From the NCBI GenBank assembly GCA_958295695.1, contig OY282363.1, positions 868,001 to 932,000 of the forward strand: a DNA stretch of 64,000 bases, in the 5' to 3' direction. Each line of letters starts with the position of its first letter. The stretch's first letter is position 1. The DNA comes from an uncultured Alphaproteobacteria bacterium (GTDB lineage: Bacteria; Pseudomonadota; Alphaproteobacteria; SP197). Under the pieces are notes generated by a model. That model saw only the letters and a program-made list of their open reading frames with translations. It did no database searches and was not told the DNA's origin. A program made the translations under genes and the position numbers. Positions 52,072-58,933 of the stretch are shown in pieces.

Positions 52072-52566
52072 GTGCCGCCAAGCATCTGGCGCGCCCCTTC
52101 CGCCACCCGATCGGAAGCCTGTCGGGTGGCGGAATTTCCGAGGCCGGCCTCTCCGCTTCGATCCGCACTCCTCCGCCTCTGCTCGGCGGGAGTAGCCGTG
52201 GTATCACTGTCGCTCGCCGCAGTCCTCTGCCCGTCGAGCGCGGAGCCGATTGCCGCACAGCACGAGGATGAGCCACGCAGAACCATCCGATCCGGGCCAG
52301 ACGATGCGCCAGCTACCATAGAAGAAACCCTCGCCAGGATCGACACATTGCTCGCTCAGATGGACGCACGAAGAAAGGACGCTTGGGCGCGGGCCGAGGA
52401 GATGCTCGATCTTGCCGATGCGGCCAAGGAGCCCGAAGAACAGATGCGTCTGGAAGAACTGTACGGGAAGATGGCGGCCGTGGCTGGCAGCTTCGAAGAG
52501 CAATATTCGCGCCTGAGCGCGTTGCGCAACGAGCTTGCCGTCGCCCGAGAGCGGATGCCGCCATGA
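52072..52566 (+). CDS. Secreted or anchored helical protein upstream of the channel gene
   Basis: 164 residues from GTG 52072, only 3 bp after the previous stop. A hydrophobic segment (residues 31-55, LLRLCSAGVAVVSLSLAAVL) looks like an uncleaved anchor or late signal. The rest is a helical hairpin (IEETLARIDTLLAQMDARRK, DAWARAEEMLDLADAAKEPE). Its stop overlaps the proton-channel start (ATGA), so the two are translationally coupled. Confidence 0.7.
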   Translation: MPPSIWRAPSATRSEACRVAEFPRPASPLRSALLRLCSAGVAVVSLSLAAVLCPSSAEPIAAQHEDEPRRTIRSGPDDAPATIEETLARIDTLLAQMDARRKDAWARAEEMLDLADAAKEPEEQMRLEELYGKMAAVAGSFEEQYSRLSALRNELAVARERMPP

Positions 52567-53447
52567 TCCGCGCGGCTCCCGGGGAGCCCGATCCGGGATC
52601 GCAAGCGCCTTCGCACGTCGCCTTCGCAACACTCGCCCGCACTTTCACGCGGCGTTACGCTGCGGCGCCCCTGATTCTGGCCGCGGCGCTCGCCGTGGCG
52701 CTGGTCGCGAGCCTCGTGCCGCTCGCAATGCGCCTGGACGCAGAGACCGGGGCGGTGCTTCAGCCGTTCGTCGAGCGGTTCTTCGGAAACGCCTTCAGCC
52801 GGGTGATCGTCACCCTCTTTCTGACCTCGGCGCTGTATGGCGCCCTGCAACTGATCGGCATCGTCGTCGATCGCGACCGTCTGCGGCGTCTGGAACTCCC
52901 GGGAAGCAAGGTACGTGCCTCCTGGCTTGTTCTCATCGCCGGCCGGCCCATCAGGTCGTGCGCTGACGCCACATCCTTGCGTATCGGCAGGGGCGCGGGC
53001 GATCCGCAGGAGCTTGCGGATCGCTACGCCGTCGAGCGTCAGCGCCAAGCCGAGCTTGGGTTGCTGCCGCTTCGCTTCTCTGTCTGGGTGCTGCCGTTGC
53101 TCGGTTTCATTGGCACCGTGGTGGGAATCGCCCGATCGATCAACGGTCTGGAAGCCGTGATCGCTCCGGGGGCCGGCGGACAGTCGGCCGAGGGTCTGCT
53201 GGCGGTGCTCGGCGGTCTGCGATTCGCATTCGATACCACGCTGCTCGGACTGGCCACGGTCATCCCGATCATGCTGTTGCAGATGATTCTGGTTGCCCGC
53301 GAGAGCGAAGTGACGGAAGAGAGCCGCCACCGTGTACTTTCCCTGTTGACGTCGCCGGAGGTCAACGATGCATTGGACACGCCTCGGCAGGCCGCCGAAC
53401 CGGGAGACCGGCATTCCCCCTCGTCCGCCGACTCCGGGGAAGCCTAA
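52563..53447 (+). CDS. MotA/TolQ/ExbB-family proton channel subunit
   Basis: 294 residues, ATG 52563. Membrane helices lie near residues 36-58 (ILAAALAVALVASLVPLAMR), 82-102 (VIVTLFLTSALYGALQLIGI), 174-194 and 220-242. The family core is VWVLPLLGFIGTVVGIARSI followed by FAFDTTLLGLATVIPIMLLQ, with the small-residue and Thr pattern that lines the proton path in TolQ and ExbB. Such subunits form pentamers that turn proton flow into motion of ExbD/TolR/MotB partners. The two following genes supply such partners. Longer N- and C-termini than ExbB. Confidence 0.9.
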   Translation: MIRAAPGEPDPGSQAPSHVAFATLARTFTRRYAAAPLILAAALAVALVASLVPLAMRLDAETGAVLQPFVERFFGNAFSRVIVTLFLTSALYGALQLIGIVVDRDRLRRLELPGSKVRASWLVLIAGRPIRSCADATSLRIGRGAGDPQELADRYAVERQRQAELGLLPLRFSVWVLPLLGFIGTVVGIARSINGLEAVIAPGAGGQSAEGLLAVLGGLRFAFDTTLLGLATVIPIMLLQMILVARESEVTEESRHRVLSLLTSPEVNDALDTPRQAAEPGDRHSPSSADSGEA

Positions 53448-53452
53448 GGGCT

Positions 53453-53992
53453 GTGCGCGGCTTCCCGTCGAGCAGCGACGAAAGCCGAGGGAGCGCGGGT
53501 GCCCTGGCTGGCCTCGCCGGATCAGGCGCTACCACGCAGATGAGCTTGCTGCCGTTCCTCGACATCATTTTCGGGACCATTGGAATCTTCATCGTGACCT
53601 TCGCCCTTCAGAACATCGCAGAGGTAGAGGACGGAATTCCGCCCGGAATCGACAGCATCGTGACGTGCGTCGGGGGCGATCGCCTGACCGCCCACTGGCC
53701 CGACGGAAGCACCGGACCCGCCGTCTCGCCCGAGCGCAGTATCGAGCTCCTGCAAGCCCTTGCCGGCGATGGACGCCCGTTCCGCAGCCTCGTCCTTGCC
53801 CTTGGCGGCAACTGCCACGAAGCGCGCATGGCGTTTCTGGACGGCTTCCAACGCTACCTCGACATCTCGGCACGGTCGGTAACGGCCGATGACAAGCCGC
53901 CCACCGGTCTGATGCTGGAGCTGTATCCGCTTGGCGATGGGGGGGATGCCGCGGCGCTGCTGGAAGAATGGCGCAAAGGCGGCGGGAAGTGA
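53453..53992 (+). CDS. ExbD/TolR-like protein 1
   Basis: 179 residues from GTG 53453; ATG 53540 would begin right at the membrane helix. SLLPFLDIIFGTIGIFIVTF is the single helix with the proton-binding Asp of the ExbD/TolR family. The periplasmic part (residues 65-179) is compact: ELLQALAGDGRPFRSLVLAL and RYLDISARSVTADDKPPTGL. It is followed with a 4-bp overlap by a second protein of the same type. Partner of the upstream channel. Confidence 0.82.
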   Translation: MRGFPSSSDESRGSAGALAGLAGSGATTQMSLLPFLDIIFGTIGIFIVTFALQNIAEVEDGIPPGIDSIVTCVGGDRLTAHWPDGSTGPAVSPERSIELLQALAGDGRPFRSLVLALGGNCHEARMAFLDGFQRYLDISARSVTADDKPPTGLMLELYPLGDGGDAAALLEEWRKGGGK

Positions 53993-54621
53993 ACGAGAAC
54001 GCCAGCGACGCGAGCTTCCTCGACATCGCCACGAACACGCTGGCCATCGTGATGATCGTGACGATGTTTGCGCTGCTCACCGCGAGGCCGGAGACGTCGG
54101 TCCCTCGCGACCCTCGCTTCGCGGAGGAGTCACGGCTGGCGCTTCGTGCCCAGCCGCAGCTGGTGGAGCGGCCGTTCCTCGACTACTACCTCGTGTTCGA
54201 CGGGCGGATCGTGCGCTGGGAGCAGGAACGCTACGTCGATGCGCTGATTGCGGGCGGGCTGCGCGACACCGTCGAACTGCCGGGCGGAAAGCTGCGGGTC
54301 AGCGCCGCGATGGAGCCGCGCGATCCCGACTCGTTCTCGGCCACTTTCGTTCCCGACCTGCCGGTGCTGGCCCGAGCGGCAACGCCTCTGGCTCCGGACA
54401 CCGTCGAAGCGGTCTCTGCGAAAATCGTCGGTCGCATGAAGACGCACGGTTTGGCACCCAACTTCGTGGTCTTTCCCTCGGGCATGGACGCCTTTGAACC
54501 GCTTTACCGCAGATTGCGCGAAGAGCCGATCTGGCTGCGCTGGTTCCTCTGGCCGGACGATGCCCCGCTGAAGATCGAGCGGCGCGTCGCGCACTTTGCG
54601 CGCTTCGAGTTCGACTTCTAG
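53989..54621 (+). CDS. ExbD/TolR-like protein 2
   Basis: 210 residues from GTG 53989, overlapping the previous stop (GTGA). Near the N-terminus DASFLDIATNTLAIVMIVTM is a membrane helix with an Asp at the same place as in ExbD/TolR. The periplasmic domain (FLDYYLVFDGRIVRWEQERY, LAPNFVVFPSGMDAFEPLYR, WLRWFLWPDDAPLKIERRVA) is unlike protein 1. Two different rod subunits for one channel recall systems with ExbD1/ExbD2; here the second may give substrate specificity. Confidence 0.78.
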   Translation: MNENASDASFLDIATNTLAIVMIVTMFALLTARPETSVPRDPRFAEESRLALRAQPQLVERPFLDYYLVFDGRIVRWEQERYVDALIAGGLRDTVELPGGKLRVSAAMEPRDPDSFSATFVPDLPVLARAATPLAPDTVEAVSAKIVGRMKTHGLAPNFVVFPSGMDAFEPLYRRLREEPIWLRWFLWPDDAPLKIERRVAHFARFEFDF

Positions 54622-54632
54622 AAGCGGTCGCG

Positions 54633-55619
54633 ATGGCGCCTGCACTTCGAGGACGCTCCTGTCGGTTGGCAAGCGCCGCCTGGCTGGCCGCCTTGGCGCT
54701 GCTTCTGGGCCTGATGGGGACCCATCGGCCGGAGGACGTCTGCGCCCGTGACGCCGCGAACGCCGTGCCTGCCGCCCAGACGGAGGATCCCGCGAAGATC
54801 CAGGCCGCGCTGGGGGCGTGGGAGCGCATGTGGGACGAGCTGAATACGGAAGGAGTCGGCGCCCTGGCTCCGGACATACGCATAGCCGGAGCCCGATACG
54901 CGGGTGATACCTGCGGGATGCGCTATCGCCGCCTCTATCGCGGCGTGGATACCGAGACGCGCGAACGCTTGGTCATCGCGGCCTTCGCCAACGATCCGGA
55001 GACCAAACAGCAGCTCCTGCATCCCCTTCTCGATTCGCCCGATGTCCGGATTCGGGCCCGGGCCGCCGTGGAGTTGGCGCGGATTGCATTGCGCCGCGGA
55101 GACGTCGACGCGGCGGAGGCCGCGCTCGGGTGGAGTGCGGGGGTGGATCTGCCGCCGTCCTGTGAAGCCGACCGGCACTATCTGGAGGGTCGCATCGCCG
55201 TCCATCGCGGGGACGCCGCTGCGGCCCTTGCCGCGTTCACCGCGGCCAATACACGCGACCCCGGTTACTGGAACGCCTATCGCGACAGACTGCCGGTTCT
55301 CATCCGTGTCCTGCACGAGCCGAGCCATGGCGCGGCGGCCTGCCTGCGTCATGCACGCAACCTGATCGAAGTGCTCGGTCTCCTTCCGCAGCTTGCCGAC
55401 GATACGCGGCAGTTCGCGAAGCTGGCGCGGTCCCTGGAGCGCTTTGGCGCGCAAAGCTCGGCGACGCTGCTGGCGTCCGGCGTCGCGTGGCTGTGGGCGG
55501 GCGAGGAGGCGCATGGCCGTCGCGTTCTCTCCCGCGCGCTGGAGGCCCCCGAGCTGCTGCCCACGGCGTGCGAACGCGCAATGCGCACCCGCATTGCCAT
55601 CGCCCTGGAGGGCTCGTGA
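54633..55619 (+). CDS. Secreted tetratricopeptide-like protein
   Basis: 328 residues from ATG 54633. Signal segment residues 12-30 (ASAAWLAALALLLGLMGTHR). Repeated helical pairs fit a TPR-type solenoid: RIRARAAVELARIALRRGDV, HYLEGRIAVHRGDAAAALAA, VAWLWAGEEAHGRRVLSRAL. Cysteines near 94 and 158 could pair. Solenoids of this kind dock other envelope proteins. Its stop overlaps the next start by one base. Confidence 0.7.
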   Translation: MAPALRGRSCRLASAAWLAALALLLGLMGTHRPEDVCARDAANAVPAAQTEDPAKIQAALGAWERMWDELNTEGVGALAPDIRIAGARYAGDTCGMRYRRLYRGVDTETRERLVIAAFANDPETKQQLLHPLLDSPDVRIRARAAVELARIALRRGDVDAAEAALGWSAGVDLPPSCEADRHYLEGRIAVHRGDAAAALAAFTAANTRDPGYWNAYRDRLPVLIRVLHEPSHGAAACLRHARNLIEVLGLLPQLADDTRQFAKLARSLERFGAQSSATLLASGVAWLWAGEEAHGRRVLSRALEAPELLPTACERAMRTRIAIALEGS

Positions 55620-56434
55620 TGTCCGGCTTGCCGCTCCTTGCGGCGCTTGGCGTGCTGACCGCTGCGGCGACACCGGCCTGCGAAATGGTGTGGGCATCGA
55701 CTATTCGGATTCGAGCGGCCTGCCGATCTGCGGCGACGAGTTCGTCGACCTTCGAGGTTCCGAGAGCCGCAGCGCGCCTGTGTTTGGGGCTGTCCTGCGT
55801 ATTCGCGCTTGTCTCTGCCGGCGCGCTGTGGCTGAGCCGGCAGAGTCCGGAGACGACGTTCGATGTGGCACAGCCACTGCCCTGGGGCGCACTCTGGGTT
55901 TATGCCTTCGTGCTGCTCCTCGAGTGGCGGCTCGTCGGAATTCGGAGCGCTGGCCGACGAGCGCTGGCCGGGCTGCTTCTGGCCGGGGTGGGCGTGCTGT
56001 TTCTCGGCATCGGGCTAGGCGCCTGGACAAGTACTGTTCCATCTACGGAGCTCGCATGTCCGGTCAGCATCCCGGCGCAGGACTTGAATGCGTGGTGGAT
56101 CAGGGCTGTGGCCGCGCTCGGACTCGTGCTCGTTCCGCTGGCCGGTATCGCGCTGGGATTCAACCGGGCGGAGTCCCCGCCGCTCTCAGCGGCGCCGGCA
56201 AGCGTGGCGGTTGCCGCATGGCTGGAACCGGCGCTTCCCGCGTTCGGATGGCTGCCAACGACTGGCGCCGCCGGGGCAGCCCTGGCGGCGTTGCTCGTGG
56301 TCGCACTGGTTGTGCTCGGTCTTGCGGGCGCCAGAGGATCACGGGCGACCTTGGGAGGCCTTCTCGCGTGTTTTGCGCTCAGCGTGGGTGGCTGTATACT
56401 TCTGGGCATCCATATGGAAGGACGTATCGAATGA
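55619..56434 (+). CDS. Polytopic membrane protein
   Basis: 271 residues from ATG 55619. Hydrophobic segments: residues 2-20, 53-72 (LGLSCVFALVSAGALWLSRQ), 90-105, 119-138 (ALAGLLLAGVGVLFLGIGLG), 164-183, 221-240 and 248-265. No known family or catalytic motif. Overlaps with both neighbours (TGATG before, ATGA after) place it firmly in the same unit. Confidence 0.75.
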   Translation: MSGLPLLAALGVLTAAATPACEMVWASTIRIRAACRSAATSSSTFEVPRAAARLCLGLSCVFALVSAGALWLSRQSPETTFDVAQPLPWGALWVYAFVLLLEWRLVGIRSAGRRALAGLLLAGVGVLFLGIGLGAWTSTVPSTELACPVSIPAQDLNAWWIRAVAALGLVLVPLAGIALGFNRAESPPLSAAPASVAVAAWLEPALPAFGWLPTTGAAGAALAALLVVALVVLGLAGARGSRATLGGLLACFALSVGGCILLGIHMEGRIE

Positions 56435-57063
56435 GGGCAAAAGCGGCCCGCGGCGCGTTCAAGCCGGTGCTCGTTGCCTCCGTGTTTCTCGGCTTCGGCC
56501 TGCTGCTGGTAACAGGAGCGGCGGCGCAGAAGGTCGCATCGGAGGTGTCGCCGGACGGACAGATGTCGGCTCCGACAGTCGATAGCGCGACGCAGGCAGC
56601 GGCGCTGGAACGCCTTGCCGGGCGCCTCGCAGCGCGCCGGTCGGAGCTCGACGCACGGCGCCAGGCGATTGCGAGCGAATTCGATCGTCTCTCGGCGACC
56701 GTTCGACCGGCAGGCGAAGCCGAGCTTGCGCTCTGGCGCAACCGCGCCGGGGCGGCGGATCGGCTGGAGCGAGACATGGCGACGATGCGTGCGCTCCTGG
56801 GTAGGCTGACACCGGAGACGCTTCAGGCGTTCTCAATGCCGGAGGCGGCCACGGAACAGCCATTCATGCCTGATCCGGGCCTGTCACGTACCGCCATAGA
56901 GGTCAACCTGCGCGCCACGCCCGGACATCCGCCGTTCGCGGTAGTGAAGGCGGACACGCTAGTCGCCCGACTGGCGACCGATGCCGCCGGCGGCTGGAGC
57001 CTCGTCGCGGCGCCGTCCGGGATCGGGTTCGTTCCCGCGTCGCAGTTGCGGCGCGAGCCGTAG
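56431..57063 (+). CDS. Secreted protein with coiled coil and SH3-like domain
   Basis: 210 residues, ATG 56431 overlapping the previous stop. Signal segment residues 12-33 (PVLVASVFLGFGLLLVTGAA). Residues 58-122 form a coiled coil (LERLAGRLAARRSELDARRQ). The last 60 residues (IEVNLRATPGHPPFAVVKAD, TLVARLATDAAGGWSLVAAP, GFVPASQL) resemble a bacterial SH3-type domain, which often binds cell wall. A peptidoglycan-contact role is inferred. Confidence 0.7.
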   Translation: MRAKAARGAFKPVLVASVFLGFGLLLVTGAAAQKVASEVSPDGQMSAPTVDSATQAAALERLAGRLAARRSELDARRQAIASEFDRLSATVRPAGEAELALWRNRAGAADRLERDMATMRALLGRLTPETLQAFSMPEAATEQPFMPDPGLSRTAIEVNLRATPGHPPFAVVKADTLVARLATDAAGGWSLVAAPSGIGFVPASQLRREP

Positions 57064-57066
57064 GCG

Positions 57067-58356
57067 ATGTGCAGACTCGTGGGGCTCGCTTCCACCGTGC
57101 GACACCGGTGTCGGAGTGCGCTGACTCTGTTGCCAATCCTCGCGGCACTGTCTGTATCGGCGGGCGCGTCGGCGACCGACGACCGGTCGCTTGCCGAACT
57201 CGAGGAGCGTGTCGACGCGGCTCTCGTAGCGGCCGAGTCGGCGTTGGACCAGGAAGATGCGCGGCTTGACGAGCTGGCGGTCCGCAGCAGCGGGCGACCG
57301 TTGCCGGACGGAAGGCCGAGCCTCGGCCAGGTGGCGGCGAATATCCGCCTCCTGAACCGAAGGATCCTGGAGCAGAGAGCGGAAGAGCGAGGGCTCCGGG
57401 AGACCGTGAAGGACGTACTGAATGGGCTCGATCCGGACATCGCGAAACTGGCGCAACGTCTCTCCGTCCTTCAGCCGGCAAGGGCGGAGCAGCCCGCGGG
57501 AACCGAACGAGACGAATCGGATCGCGACCGCGCCGCCGGCAGTCTCTTCCGCGATTGCCCGGACTGTCCTGAGATGGTCGTGATTGCGTCCGGGCGCTTC
57601 GACATGGGCTCCCCGCCGACCGAGCGTGGGCGCCTCGACAACGAAGGCCCGGTTCACCCGGTAACCATCGGGTATCGCTTCGCAGTGGGCGTGCACGAGG
57701 TGACGCGGAGCGAGTTTGGTCGTTTCGTCTCCGCGACAAACCGCGCGATGGGCCAGTCGTGCTGGGCATGGGACGGCAAGTGGACCGAGCGGCCCCGAAC
57801 CGGCTGGCGCGACCCCGGGTTCCCGCAGGACGATGAGCATCCGGTCACGTGCGTGTCCTGGAACGACGCGAAGGCGTATGTGCGCTGGCTGTCGGAGCGA
57901 ACGGGCAAACCGTATCGGCTGCTCAGCGAGTCCGAGTGGGAGTATGCGGCGCGGGCGGGGACGGCGACAGTACGCTATTGGGGGGCGGATTCGTCCGCCC
58001 AATGCCGATACGCAAACGGCGCCGATGCGAGCACCGACTATCCGCGGTCTATTGGTTGCGACGACGGCCACCCGCAAACGTCTCCGGCAGGCTCGTACGA
58101 CGCCAACGGGTTCGGATTGCATGACTTGTTGGGCAACGTATTCGAATGGCTCGAGGATTGCTGGAACGACAGCTACCGTAGCGCTCCCTCGGACGGCGGT
58201 GCGTGGGAGAGCGGCGACTGCGACCGGCGCGTGTTTCGCGGTGGATCCTGGCTCAACGAACCCCGGTTCCTCCGCTCCGCGTTTCGCGTCCGGTATGCGC
58301 CGGGCTACCGGAGCAATGTCCTCGGCTTCCGCGTTGCCCGGACGCTCGAACCATGA
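57067..58356 (+). CDS. Secreted coiled-coil / FGE-sulfatase-domain protein
   Basis: 429 residues from ATG 57067. Signal segment ends near residue 37 (LSVSAGASA). A helical part (SLAELEERVDAALVAAESAL, VAANIRLLNRRILEQRAEER) precedes the FGE/SUMF1 domain from residue 160: FRDCPDCPEMVVIASGRFDM, VTIGYRFAVGVHEVTRSEFG, YRLLSESEWEYAARAG, FGLHDLLGNVFEWLEDCW, RRVFRGGSWLNEPRFLRSAF, LGFRVARTLEP. It parallels 12644-13834 in the FGE domain but has a different N-terminus. Lectin-like binding, rather than formylglycine formation, is the safer guess. Confidence 0.85.
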   Translation: MCRLVGLASTVRHRCRSALTLLPILAALSVSAGASATDDRSLAELEERVDAALVAAESALDQEDARLDELAVRSSGRPLPDGRPSLGQVAANIRLLNRRILEQRAEERGLRETVKDVLNGLDPDIAKLAQRLSVLQPARAEQPAGTERDESDRDRAAGSLFRDCPDCPEMVVIASGRFDMGSPPTERGRLDNEGPVHPVTIGYRFAVGVHEVTRSEFGRFVSATNRAMGQSCWAWDGKWTERPRTGWRDPGFPQDDEHPVTCVSWNDAKAYVRWLSERTGKPYRLLSESEWEYAARAGTATVRYWGADSSAQCRYANGADASTDYPRSIGCDDGHPQTSPAGSYDANGFGLHDLLGNVFEWLEDCWNDSYRSAPSDGGAWESGDCDRRVFRGGSWLNEPRFLRSAFRVRYAPGYRSNVLGFRVARTLEP

Positions 58357-58449
58357 AGCCCTTGGGCGTCGGGTTCAGGAACGCCGTCGGCAATGCGGGG
58401 GCATGCGGTTTCAGCCAGCGGCGATTGCCTCGTCACAGGGAGAATTGAA

Positions 58450-58797
58450 ATGAAGATCGCTTCGTTCGTCATGGGGCTCATCGGCGGGCTGATGGCCTTG
58501 GGTTACGGCCAGTTCGGCTATGCACTGGGGGCTGTCGCCAATCTGGATGGCAAGGGGACGGGCGATGAATTGCAGTTCGTGAGCATCGCTCTACCGGTTA
58601 TCGCTCTCGTCGGGGCGGGAATGGTCCTTGCGAAGCCGATTGTCGGGGGTTCGATCATGGCGGTTTCCGTGATTGGAATTCTGGTCTATTTCGGATTTGG
58701 GTTCTTCAATCTCGTGACGATCGTATTGCTCGGGGTGGCGGCGTTTCTTGCGTTCGCCGATTTGAAGCGGTCATCGCCACCGCCACACCAGGCTTGA
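58450..58797 (+). CDS. Small membrane protein with three helices
   Basis: 115 residues from ATG 58450, GGGAG 6 bases upstream. Helices: MKIASFVMGLIGGLMALGYG (to residue 30), IALPVIALVGAGMVLAKPIV, and VIGILVYFGFGFFNLVTIVL into VAAFLAFADL. The tail is basic and Pro-rich (KRSSPPPHQA). It resembles small bacterial inner-membrane proteins of unknown role. It follows the FGE gene after 93 bp. Confidence 0.7.
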   Translation: MKIASFVMGLIGGLMALGYGQFGYALGAVANLDGKGTGDELQFVSIALPVIALVGAGMVLAKPIVGGSIMAVSVIGILVYFGFGFFNLVTIVLLGVAAFLAFADLKRSSPPPHQA

Positions 58798-58933
58798 ATC
58801 CAACATGCCTGCGATGGAACACACCCCCAACCGCCTGCGGCATCGCAGCGCACCCAGCGGTACGGCGAACGAACGACGCCGTCGTCTGAGAGATCCGGGG
58901 GGCTTGTTGAGGACAGTGACGGGGAGAATGTCG

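Noticed and set aside
52563..54621. Zorya defence system
   Set aside because: A MotA-like protein is present, but the partners lack an OmpA-type wall-binding domain and no ZorC, ZorD or ZorE-type gene is nearby.
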